Source: Spirochaetota bacterium (lineage in GTDB: Bacteria > Spirochaetota > UBA4802 > UBA5550). From it: DNA of 64,000 nt. The translations under genes were made by a program, and so were the position numbers. Shown here piece by piece: positions 8,535 to 16,188 of this stretch; the stretch's first letter is position 1; every line of letters begins with the position of its first letter. The notes beneath the pieces were generated by a model. The model saw only the letters and a program-made list of their open reading frames with translations. It had not been told where the DNA came from and searched no databases. The stretch lies in assembly GCA_016933025.1 (NCBI GenBank), contig JAFGBT010000014.1, positions 62,001 to 126,000 of the forward strand, written 5' to 3'.

Positions 8535-10064
8535 CTACTGGAAGCTGAACGACATGCCCAGTCCGTATACCGGTTCGCCAGATCCGTCCGGATGCACCTG
8601 GAATGAGAGGGATGCCGGCCGGATCCGCCCCTCTTTTTCTTTATTGTAAAATTTAAATGATGGTGGAGAGAAAAATGACGACAGCAGTTCAACCAGTTTG
8701 ACCCCTCCCAGGGCGATGCCTCCCCACATCACTTTTTTCTTGTCATCCTTGGTATATACGCAGAACCCCGCCAGAAACATATCGGAAAGATAGAAGCCCC
8801 ATCCGGGTATTCTGTGGCCCTTGTAGAACATCCCTCCGCCCGGAATCACCATGGAAAGCACCAGGGCCGCTTCGTTTTTCGTCATGAAGAAAGGAGGCAG
8901 CACGCTATTAATGGTGAACTGGTGCGCCAGCTGGTCGAGAAAGGCCACCGAAACGGTCAGGGGGACCGTCGACCAGAGAAATATTTGGAGATTGTTCATA
9001 TCGGCGGTCTTGTCGTCGTCCATTACGCCGGGGAAGAAATTAATTTTAAATTTCGTCATGGCCTCCGGGAGGATGAAATGAGTGACCAGGAGGAGCGACG
9101 AGAAGACCACCCCCGGTATGCTCGGGCTTGTGTTCCTGAAGCCGAGGTACGCGGTGGACAGGAAGGAGCCGTACCCGGGGATGCAGAAATTTGCGCCCGG
9201 ATTGATGAGGCATATTCCGCCCATGAATTTTTTTTCAGGGTCGACACCCTGCGTGCCGGCGTTCGCCAGGCTGTACTTGTAGTTCGTGTTGTACTCTATC
9301 CGGTCGTCGATTTCCCTGAGTATGCCCCGCACGGCCGGAAATTCCCTGATTGAAATCTGCCCCGCGCGCGAAAGGACGGGCGGGAGTTCAACAATGGAAT
9401 GAAGGCGGCTGGTGTTTCGTATGATGACCGCCTCGCCGGAAGTGGTGCGGTATTTCCCCGGCCTGAGGCCCTGCCACTGGCCGGCGCCCAGCAGGAACGT
9501 CCCATCGCTTCTCCGTTCCAGTATGTCTGCTTCAACGGGGAGCTTCCTGTGTAATAGCGCGACCTCCCTGGCAAGCTTGAGGGGAACATTCATCAGGACC
9601 AGGCTTCTGACGCTGAAGGTCTGTCTCAGGTTTTTATAGCGCTCCGATATCGGGACTATGGTGATCGTGCCGACAATGCTGTTCCCTAGTTGCGAAAGGA
9701 CGACCATGGCGAAGAGATCGGCGTTCAATCGTTCCGCGGCTTTCAACAGGGAGGCCTCGTCCGGTTTTTCCGGGACGTCAGCCAGCGCTCTCTGTATTCT
9801 TCCCGCTTCCACCGGCATGAACCTCCCGAGCCGGTCGAACGTATCCGCAATTGTGTCAGCGGCCTTCTGTGACAGCGCGGTGAACTGGATACCGGCCTGG
9901 GGAAATGAAAATATCGCTATAGTGCCGGATAATCGGTCTGTATCTGCGGCGAGGAGTTGCGGGGATATACAGAAAATGAACGCGATCGAGGCCGCAGCCA
10001 GTATAAGCGGGTGCCTGGAAGGTATTACTCGGAGGCCGCTGCTGTTTCTGTCTGAAGTTCTCAT
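8535..10064 (-). CDS. Secreted/membrane protein, TolB/CsgG-like N-terminus and DUF5683-like C-terminus
   Basis: I do not recognise a named gene. The 509-residue product has a signal peptide (about 18-40, ending LLAAD), then a segment of the kind seen in TolB/CsgG-type nucleotide-free domains (TIAIFSFPQAG, ADTIADTFDRLGRFMPVE, about 48-95). The C-terminal third is membrane-associated, with SMVIPGGGMFYKGHRIPGWGFY, a Gly-rich/aromatic hairpin like that of DUF5683 proteins. The last residues (YGLGMSFSFQ) look like a terminal beta strand. Its neighbour at 10079-11578 has the same order of parts, so the two are probably old paralogues. It lies 14 bases from that neighbour and 62 bases before the permease pair. 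Confidence 0.55.
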   Translation of the reverse strand: MRTSDRNSSGLRVIPSRHPLILAAASIAFIFCISPQLLAADTDRLSGTIAIFSFPQAGIQFTALSQKAADTIADTFDRLGRFMPVEAGRIQRALADVPEKPDEASLLKAAERLNADLFAMVVLSQLGNSIVGTITIVPISERYKNLRQTFSVRSLVLMNVPLKLAREVALLHRKLPVEADILERRSDGTFLLGAGQWQGLRPGKYRTTSGEAVIIRNTSRLHSIVELPPVLSRAGQISIREFPAVRGILREIDDRIEYNTNYKYSLANAGTQGVDPEKKFMGGICLINPGANFCIPGYGSFLSTAYLGFRNTSPSIPGVVFSSLLLVTHFILPEAMTKFKINFFPGVMDDDKTADMNNLQIFLWSTVPLTVSVAFLDQLAHQFTINSVLPPFFMTKNEAALVLSMVIPGGGMFYKGHRIPGWGFYLSDMFLAGFCVYTKDDKKKVMWGGIALGGVKLVELLSSFFSPPSFKFYNKEKEGRIRPASLSFQVHPDGSGEPVYGLGMSFSFQ

Positions 10065-10078
10065 CGCGCGTTACAGCC

Positions 10079-11578
10079 CTACCACCTGTACGAATATTGA
10101 AGGCCGAGACTGACGTTATAATCCTCTCCCGAGTAAATAATCGGCTCGACCGCGTATCCTTCATCGATTATATCGCCGTTTTGTATGTCGTCCCTCATCA
10201 GCACGGCGTGCACCACTTCGGCGATCTTTACCGCACAGGCCGCCGAGAGGAGGGAGTATGCACGGAGCTTGCTGACCTTCGCCCTGGTAAAGGTGCGGGT
10301 CAGGGGATTGAATTTCCTGTCGGGAAGGAATTCCCTCAGGGTGAAATACAGAAGAAGGTTATCAGCGTGATAATAGAGATACCCCCAGAGCCTGTCGCCC
10401 CGGTAGAAATGCCCGGCGCCCCCGGACACCAGGGCCAGGTAGCCGGCGGTGAGCGCGTTGCCCATGAAGGGCTGGATTCCCTGATAGTTGGAAGCCTTTT
10501 CGATCATGGAGTGTGCGAGCGAATCGACGAAAAGCGTGGCGCCGCCGGCGCAGAGCATGTAGAGCCCGAAGTAGTATTGCGCCTGCACGTCCCGGGGGGT
10601 CGATTTTTTTTTATTATAATAATTCGCCCAGTAATTCGCGAGGCCGTTTATTTCAAGGTACAGATAGGGAGCGAGGTTGAAGCCCCAGAGGGCGAGTCCC
10701 TGCCAGTCGCTTGCACGGTAATAGCCGACGGTCGGCGCCAGGATGGGCATGGTCGCGCTCGCGGGACCGGTGATGAGGAGGGCGTAGATTGCCTCCACCG
10801 GCGACGGCTTGCGGAAAACGATCTCTTTTTTCATCCGATAGCGGTGGTTATCCATCGACTCGGCCAGCTCCCTGAACCCGGTAAGAATAAAGTCGCCGGC
10901 ATGAGTGGCGCCGGGCGCGGGTATGGACCCGTTCTTGATGCGGACCGCGCCGATTTTCCTGAACCCGCGGATGCCCCTTTTTTCGCCCTCCGGGTCGGGG
11001 CGATAGGCGTCGAATGTCCCGCTTACGGACCGTCCGACATGGAACGCTGCGCCGGGGCCCTGCTCCAAGAACAGCGGTACGCGGTAGCGGGCGAAGAGCT
11101 TTGACAGAAAGATGCCGGCGTGCTCCTCCATGATGCTGCCATACCCAGACGTGCCTAACTTGCCGGTCATTGGTATGCGGGCCGTGTACTGGTACACGAC
11201 GCGGCTATAGTAGGGGACGCCGATGCCGTAGGCGCGCATCGAGAGGAACATGAAGTCGTCCGAGTCGTCGAAGTCTGCCCTGATGACGAGGCTCATGCCG
11301 GCCTCGCTCGCGAACCCGAGCATGCAGCGTTCCTCGGTGCACCCGAATCGTTTCAACTCCTCGCGGAGGAGCGCCGGGTTTACCGGTTTGAAGGAGTCGG
11401 TGCTATCGATGATGCGCGCCATGTTTTCCTCGAGCAGCGTGGTGAGCATGGTTGCGCGTGGGCTGTTGGTCCTGATGGCCGCGATGCCGACGAGCGGCTT
11501 TTCCTCGGCGAAGGCAGCGCCCGCCGATAGGAGGGTCATTAGTAAAAGAGCTGCCGCGCGTGGGAGGTGGCGGCGCAT
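10079..11578 (-). CDS. Secreted/membrane protein, paralogue of the adjacent 8535-10064 product
   Basis: A 499-residue protein of unknown function. It has a signal peptide (MRRHLPRAAALLLMTLLSAG, cleavage after AFA), then a CsgG/TolB-like start (VGIAAIRTNSP, LLEENMARIIDSTDSFKPVN), a Cys pair in the GCTEERCMLGF region, and a C-terminal membrane part with GGAGHFYRGDRLWGYLYY that parallels the neighbour's GGGMFYKGHRIPGWGFY. It ends SLGLQYSYRW, strand-like with a terminal aromatic residue. The preferred start is ATG 11578, overlapping the cobO stop as TGATG with GAGG upstream; the TTG one codon earlier is less likely. Translational coupling to cobO looks accidental rather than functional. Confidence 0.55.
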   Translation of the reverse strand: MRRHLPRAAALLLMTLLSAGAAFAEEKPLVGIAAIRTNSPRATMLTTLLEENMARIIDSTDSFKPVNPALLREELKRFGCTEERCMLGFASEAGMSLVIRADFDDSDDFMFLSMRAYGIGVPYYSRVVYQYTARIPMTGKLGTSGYGSIMEEHAGIFLSKLFARYRVPLFLEQGPGAAFHVGRSVSGTFDAYRPDPEGEKRGIRGFRKIGAVRIKNGSIPAPGATHAGDFILTGFRELAESMDNHRYRMKKEIVFRKPSPVEAIYALLITGPASATMPILAPTVGYYRASDWQGLALWGFNLAPYLYLEINGLANYWANYYNKKKSTPRDVQAQYYFGLYMLCAGGATLFVDSLAHSMIEKASNYQGIQPFMGNALTAGYLALVSGGAGHFYRGDRLWGYLYYHADNLLLYFTLREFLPDRKFNPLTRTFTRAKVSKLRAYSLLSAACAVKIAEVVHAVLMRDDIQNGDIIDEGYAVEPIIYSGEDYNVSLGLQYSYRW

Positions 11579-12105
11579 CAATCCTCGATCCCCTTGCGGG
11601 GCATGACGCCCTGCTGGTAGTAGTGCTTGATCTCCTTCATTTCCGTGACCAGGTCGGCGTGGCCGATCAGCTTTTCAGATGCGCTGCGGCCCGTGAGCAC
11701 CAGCTCGGTCGAATCAGGCTTGTTTTCGATGAGCGAGATGATGTCATCGTCTGAAATAAGCCCGAACCTCGCGGCGGTGATGATCTCGTCCAGGATGACG
11801 ATGTCGAAGAGCGTGCCGGCAATGACCTCACGCGCGCGTTCGTAGCCCTCGAGGGTGTATCGCCGGTGCTCCTCGAATGAATCGTCGTCCGGACGGCAGA
11901 AGCGGCGGCTTCCGTAGCGCTCTATGGAGATGAGACAGCCCGTCTTTGATGCCGCCTCGAGCTCGCCCGTTGGCAGGCCCTTCATGAATTGTATGATCAC
12001 GCTTTTAAGGCCCGATCCGGAGGCGCGAAATGCCAGTCCCAGGGCCGCGCTGGTCTTTCCCTTGCCGTTGCCGGTATAAATATGTATGTAGCCTTTTGGA
12101 AGCAT
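11578..12105 (-). CDS. cobO: Cob(I)yrinic acid a,c-diamide/corrinoid adenosyltransferase (CobO/BtuR family)
   Basis: The product transfers adenosyl from ATP to Co(I) corrinoids, giving adenosylcobalamin-type cofactors. The N-terminus HIYTGNGKGKTSAALGLAFRA contains the CobO P-loop (GNGKGKTS), followed by VIIQFMKG and the later DIVILDEI Walker-B-like strand and the LTGR block, all characteristic of this about 175-residue family. The longest frame starts at GTG 12114; ATG 12105 has GGAG eight bases upstream and is preferred. It overlaps or abuts larC upstream and the 499-residue gene downstream. A B12-dependent enzyme candidate nearby is the radical SAM protein at 24652-26427, which binds but does not need adenosyl-B12. 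Confidence 0.9.
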   Translation of the reverse strand: MLPKGYIHIYTGNGKGKTSAALGLAFRASGSGLKSVIIQFMKGLPTGELEAASKTGCLISIERYGSRRFCRPDDDSFEEHRRYTLEGYERAREVIAGTLFDIVILDEIITAARFGLISDDDIISLIENKPDSTELVLTGRSASEKLIGHADLVTEMKEIKHYYQQGVMPRKGIED

Positions 12106-12110
12106 ATGTT

Positions 12111-13283
12111 TCACTCCGGCAGGAGTTCGGAGGATTTTTTTCTCGCCTCGTCATAGACCTGCTTGAGCGGGACCCCCAGTGACTGCGCGATGCTTCTGCA
12201 GTCTTCGTATTCCGGGGAGACGGTCACGACTCGTCCGCCCCTTGAGAGCACCTTGACGCCGATATCGCCGTATTTCGTTGTAATGTTTCTCATCTCACGG
12301 TCGAGGACCACGCGCTCCATCATGCTGTAGCGGATGCCGGCGGTGGTCGTTTCCTCGAAGATGATGCGGGCGATATCGTCCTTCGTCTCCTCGCGCGTAA
12401 TGACGGTTAGCAGCACCCCGGGCCTCGATTTCTTCATGATAACCGGCGCGGTGAACACATCCAGGGCGCCTGACTCCAGGAGTCTGTCGAGGATGTGCTG
12501 GAAGAATTCCGGGTTCATGTCATCGATGTTCGTCTCAAGGGAAACGACGGTTTCGGATTGCGTGTCGCCCGTCAGCTCCCCGATATGCACGCGCAGTAAA
12601 TTGGAGACGGGAAGGTCTTTCATGCCCGCGCCGTAGCCGGTTTTCTGGAGTTTCATTCCAGGCATGCGGCCGAATTCTTTTGTGAAATGCGTGAGAATCG
12701 CGGCGCCGGTCGGCGTGGCAAGCTCAGCCTCTATTCCGCTCGAATAGACGGGGACGCCGGCGAGTATCGCGGCCGTGGCCGGCGCCGGCACCGGGAGAAG
12801 GCCGTGGGCCGTCTGGACGAAACCCTCACCCACGTTGATGCGCGACGCGTACACAGCCTCGACCCCCATGAGGTCGAGGGCGGCGCAGGCACCGACCACG
12901 TCGATGATGGAGTCGACCGCTCCGATCTCGTGGAAATGAACTGACTCGATATCTATTCCGTGTATATCCGCTTCGATCGTCGCTATCTTTCTGAATATAT
13001 CGGAAGCCGACTGCTTCACGCTGTTTTTCAGGGAACTTTTCTGTATGATTGCGAGGATGTCCGAGAGTCCCCGGTGATGATGGTGGCCGGTCGTACCGAC
13101 CGTGAACTGCGTGCCTGAAATCCCGTTCTTCATGACACGGTTTGCCGATATCTCATAGTCGTGCAGGTCGAGCCGTGACAGCTCCGCCTTGAGAAGGGAT
13201 ATGTCGAGGCCGCAGTCGATGAGTTAACCGAGGATCATGTCTCCGCTCACGCCGGAGAAGCAGTCGAAATAAGCCGCCTTCAT
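12111..13283 (-). pseudogene. larC: Nickel pincer cofactor biosynthesis protein LarC, interrupted by an in-frame TAA
   Basis: LarC inserts nickel into the pyridinium-bis-thiocarboxylate mononucleotide made by LarB and LarE. Reading from ATG 13283, one base after the larB stop, gives the canonical LarC start MKAAYFDCFSGVSGDMILG, then a TAA at 13226-13224 (codon 20), then LIDCGLDISLLKAELSRL and the rest of the family in the same frame to 12111. Internal motifs include HHHHRGLSDI, the SVHFHEIGAVDSIIDVVG block and ETNIDDMNPEFF. Without the stop the protein would have 390 residues, normal for the family. The remaining open part can start at ATG 13133 (340 residues) but lacks the conserved N-terminus. 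A sequencing error, a real null mutation or readthrough are all possible. Confidence 0.85.
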
Positions 13284-13284
13284 G

Positions 13285-14040
13285 TTACGTACCGATTAGA
13301 TTAATCATTCCTGCTATGAACCCGGCGCCGAAGCCGTTATCGATGTTCACCACAGCCACCCCCGGTGCGCAGGTATTGAGCATGGTCAGGAGGGCACCGA
13401 TACCCCCGAAGCTCGCGCCATAGCCGATGCTGGTAGGCACCGCGATGACCGGTTTGTCCACCAGACCGCCGATGACGCTCGGCAGGGCGCCGTCCATCCC
13501 TGCGACCGCGATCAGGACGTTGGCGCTGAAGAGGCTCGACGCGTTCTCGAAGAGCCGGTGGATGCCGGCGACGCCCACGTCGAAGAGCCGCTCGACAGGG
13601 TTGCCCATGGCCTCGGCGGTGACCGCGGCCTCCTCCGCGACCGGGATGTCGGACGTGCCCGCCGTGATCACCAGGACCTTGTCATCGGTTTTCGGCTGCG
13701 GGATCTCTCCGATGATGATGAGACGCGCTTCCTTCCTGTACAGGGCCCCAGGATTCACTTTCCTTACGGCCTCAAAGACTTCGTCCGTCGCCCTGCTGGC
13801 GATGATGGTCTTGTGGGCGGCGGTGAGCCTCTCGACGATTGCAGTGATCTGGTCGACGGTCTTCCCCGTGCAGTAGACGACCTCCGGGTACCCGGTCCTC
13901 AACGCCCGGTGGTTGTCGGTCCGGGCGAAGCCGAGGTCCTCGAAGGGGAGCATCTTCAGGGCATTCATGGCGTCCTGCACGGTGGTCGCGCCGTTTTTGA
14001 CCCGTTCCAGAAGTTCCTGTATTTTATCCCTATCCAACAT
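13285..14040 (-). CDS. larB: Nickel pincer cofactor biosynthesis protein LarB
   Basis: LarB carboxylates the pyridinium ring of nicotinic acid adenine dinucleotide and hydrolyses the phosphoanhydride, the first step of the pincer cofactor. The 251-residue protein has the N-terminal DLGFARTDNHRALRTGYPEVVYC block and a PurE-like C-terminal domain (VITAGTSDIPVAEEAAVTA, VAGMDGALPSVIGGLV, PTSIGYGASFGG) that identify the family. SD GAGGGGG precedes ATG 14040, which lies inside the last codons of larE (11-base overlap). The larC start follows one base after its stop. No LarA (lactate racemase) homologue is present in the window. Confidence 0.93.
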   Translation of the reverse strand: MLDRDKIQELLERVKNGATTVQDAMNALKMLPFEDLGFARTDNHRALRTGYPEVVYCTGKTVDQITAIVERLTAAHKTIIASRATDEVFEAVRKVNPGALYRKEARLIIIGEIPQPKTDDKVLVITAGTSDIPVAEEAAVTAEAMGNPVERLFDVGVAGIHRLFENASSLFSANVLIAVAGMDGALPSVIGGLVDKPVIAVPTSIGYGASFGGIGALLTMLNTCAPGVAVVNIDNGFGAGFIAGMINLIGT

Positions 14041-14860
14041 CCCCCTCCTCTGCGGTCGGATCGTTCATGCTACCCTTACGATACCCTTCGATGTCAAGCG
14101 TTATATGGCGGAACCCGATCCCCCTGAAGTGATCGGCTACGGCCGCGGACGTCCGTTCGTTTAAAAGGATCTTCATCTGCTTTCGCGGCGCCTCAATCCG
14201 CGCCAGGTTGCCGTGGTACCTGACCCTGACATCAGAGATACCGAGACCGTGAAGGTAGCGTTCTGCGCTGCGGACCGTGGCGAGGATCTCTTCAGTAATA
14301 GTTGTGCCGGTCGGTACGCGCGTTGCCAGGCAGGGTGTTGCGGGCCTGTCCCAGGTCGGCAGCCCGAGGCTGCGCGACGCGATCCGTATATTGTCCTTGG
14401 AGAGACCCGCATCGAGGAGCGGGCTCCGGATCCCGAGTTCTGTAAGGGCGCGCATACCGGGCCGGTAGTCCACGGTATCGTCGGTGTTGGAGCCTTCCGC
14501 CACGTTATCGATGCCCCGCTCGGCTGCGAACTGACTGATGGCGCGGAAGACATCGAGTTTGCAGTGGTAGCACCGGTCCGGCGGGTTCGCTATGACACGC
14601 TCGTTTCCGAATATGTCGATCCGGATTACGACATGGCGTATGCCCGCGGCGGCGGCGAAGGCCTTTGCCTCATCGATATCCTCTGACGGAATCAGAAGGG
14701 TGTCGGCGGTCACGGCCGCGACATTGTCTCCCAGGCGGTCGTGAGACGCTTTCAGGAGAAAGGTGCTGTCAACACCGCCGGAAAAGGCGACCGCAACCGT
14801 TCCCATAGCATCCAGGATGTCATCCAGCTTCCGGAGTTTTTGTTTAATAGAGGCTTTCAT
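14030..14860 (-). CDS. larE: ATP-dependent sulfur transferase LarE, three-cysteine type
   Basis: LarE converts the two carboxylates of the LarB product to thiocarboxylates. The PP-loop is SGGVDST (27-33). Three cysteines stand at key places: the pair in PPDRCYHCK (C97, C100) and C177 in RPATPCLATR, which matches the sulfur-donating position. Members with only the last Cys sacrifice its sulfur, whereas three-Cys enzymes (Thermotoga type) hold a [4Fe-4S] cluster that can carry extra sulfur; this sequence fits the second type by its cysteines. It is the first gene of larE-larB-larC-cobO. A palindrome next to a TATAAT lies about 200 bases upstream. Confidence 0.93.
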   Translation of the reverse strand: MKASIKQKLRKLDDILDAMGTVAVAFSGGVDSTFLLKASHDRLGDNVAAVTADTLLIPSEDIDEAKAFAAAAGIRHVVIRIDIFGNERVIANPPDRCYHCKLDVFRAISQFAAERGIDNVAEGSNTDDTVDYRPGMRALTELGIRSPLLDAGLSKDNIRIASRSLGLPTWDRPATPCLATRVPTGTTITEEILATVRSAERYLHGLGISDVRVRYHGNLARIEAPRKQMKILLNERTSAAVADHFRGIGFRHITLDIEGYRKGSMNDPTAEEGDVG

Positions 14861-14894
14861 TGTATGCCCTCACCCCCATATGTGCTGTCTTACA

Positions 14895-14978
14895 AGCCCC
14901 CCAACCCCCCAGAGGGGGGCTTTTTCAATGAGTTAAGCATATTTTCTAAAGTCCCCCTCCGGGGGATTTAGGGGGCGT
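14895..14978 (-). repeat. Dispersed-type two-hairpin G/C-tract element in the larE leader
   Basis: Two hairpins of C-tracts and G-tracts (14896-14920, arms GCCCCCC/GGGGGGC; 14953-14965, arms CCCCC/GGGGG) are joined by an AT-rich spacer, with a third G-tract at 14971-14975. From memory this layout resembles short intergenic repeats common in several phyla. On the plus strand the first hairpin is followed by TTTTT and could terminate transcription; on the minus strand it would lie in the larE leader. Confidence 0.55.
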
Positions 14979-15063
14979 AGAAGACTATCCTCTTGATGTG
15001 AGTGCAATATTTTTCCAAATTACCTGCATTTTGTAAAGTAAACTTTATGCGCGGATTTGAGCA

Positions 15064-15080
15064 ATTATAATCGGCCGATT
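15064..15080 (-). promoter_or_regulatory. Candidate lar operon promoter/operator: palindrome beside TATAAT
   Basis: AATCGGCCGATT (15069-15080) is a perfect 12-base palindrome that runs directly into TATAAT read on the minus strand (15069-15064). No good -35 is visible, which would fit an activator-dependent promoter. It is the best promoter candidate in the 259-base gap before larE. Confidence 0.35.
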
Positions 15081-15119
15081 TTGAGAGGCGCGAAGGGCGG
15101 CGATGGCGCGACGACCGGA

Positions 15120-15863
15120 TCACGTGGATCGGGGGCTGTACCTGTTGATGTTTTCAGCAATCACGTTCCGGACTTTTTCCCGGAGCATATCGGCGTTCTC
15201 CGCGCAGAAGTCCCTGGTTGAGATGGCCTTCCCGATGATGATGTCGATGGTCCCTTTCTTGATATGGAGCGCTCCGCTCGGCATAAGATTGAAGCTGTTG
15301 ATGACGGTTATGGGGACGACCGGGAGCTTGGATGTAATGGAGAACATGATCCCGCCCTTTTTAAAGGGCTGGAGCCTCCCGTCCTTGCTGCGCGTCCCTT
15401 CCCCGAAAAACAGGGCGCTGATGCCGTTTTTAAGCTCGCGTGCGTACCGGTTGATGGTCTCCACCGCTTTCTGGGGGTCCGAGCGGTCAATCGGAATCAT
15501 TCTCCCCAATTTGAAGGCCTGGCCCATGATCGGGATCTTGAGGAGCGACTTCTTGATGACGAACCTGAGCGGCGAGGGCAGGGTCGTCCCGATGGCCAGG
15601 CCGTCCAGGTTGCTCTGGTGGTTTGAGATGAACACGTATGATTCATTCCTGCTGATGTTTTCCATCCCCTCCACATTGATCCGGACGCCGTTGGTGATGA
15701 GGATAAACCGCGCCCAGACCTGGCCGAACCAGTAGGGGACGCGTCCGGTCCGGTCCACGAAGGCGGACAGGAGAGCGAGTATGCCGAACGAGAAGGTCGA
15801 CACCAGGGTCGTTGAGATCGAACGGACAGACAGGAAGAATCGTTTGATGGCATTTGTGTTCAT
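15120..15863 (-). CDS. plsC: 1-acyl-sn-glycerol-3-phosphate acyltransferase (PlsC family)
   Basis: The product acylates lysophosphatidic acid at sn-2 to make phosphatidic acid at the inner membrane. The NHX4D motif is NHQSNLD (81-87) and the substrate-binding block is FGEGTRS (153-159); PIDRSD (about 125-130) matches block III. An N-terminal hydrophobic stretch (about 17-35) anchors it. The frame opens at GTG 15872, but ATG 15863 has AAAGGTG at the right distance and gives 247 residues, the usual size. It is a single gene on the minus strand, with the RAYT repeat cluster about 110 bases upstream of its start. Confidence 0.92.
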   Translation of the reverse strand: MNTNAIKRFFLSVRSISTTLVSTFSFGILALLSAFVDRTGRVPYWFGQVWARFILITNGVRINVEGMENISRNESYVFISNHQSNLDGLAIGTTLPSPLRFVIKKSLLKIPIMGQAFKLGRMIPIDRSDPQKAVETINRYARELKNGISALFFGEGTRSKDGRLQPFKKGGIMFSITSKLPVVPITVINSFNLMPSGALHIKKGTIDIIIGKAISTRDFCAENADMLREKVRNVIAENINRYSPRST

Positions 15864-15976
15864 GCGGGACACCTTTATATACAGTGCTTATCGTATTGCC
15901 GGTTTTGCCTTTTGTCAATGACTATGCCGTCAGATAATAAAAAAAATTGATCGTTGACCAAAATCATGTGGGTGGG

Positions 15977-16113
15977 TTACTCTGACCCCCGGATTTTACT
16001 CTGACACCGGTGGTTCGCTCATACCGGAAAGTCACAGTTAAGTTACTCTGACCCCCGGAGTCGGGATAACAGGGATTTACGGCTTTTCAAGGCCTTTCCC
16101 GGGGTCAGAGCAA
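15977..16113. repeat. REP-like cluster with core TTACTCTGACCCC (left boundary of the accessory island)
   Basis: Direct copies of the core start at 15977, 15996 (variant CTGACACC) and 16043; an inverted copy GGGGTCAGAG lies at 16101-16110. The copies at 16043-16058 and 16099-16113 can pair into a long stem, as REP/BIME elements do. The same core recurs at 17644, 17688, 22295, 23133 and 23163, around the RAYT gene at 22375. The rest of the 15864-16188 gap shows nothing else. Confidence 0.75.
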
Positions 16114-16188
16114 AAATTTCCCCGGTCGCGTCGAAATTTTTTAACATAAACACAGCCGCGGCCGTTAACCGTATATGGAGGGTATGCC

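Noticed and set aside
10097..11104. 335-residue plus-strand frame opposite the 499-residue membrane protein
   Set aside because: The minus-strand gene has signal peptide, SD and operon context; the plus frame has none.
13224..13226. larC internal stop as a selenocysteine codon
   Set aside because: The organism decodes UGA as Sec, but this codon is TAA, and LarC has no Cys/Sec at this position.
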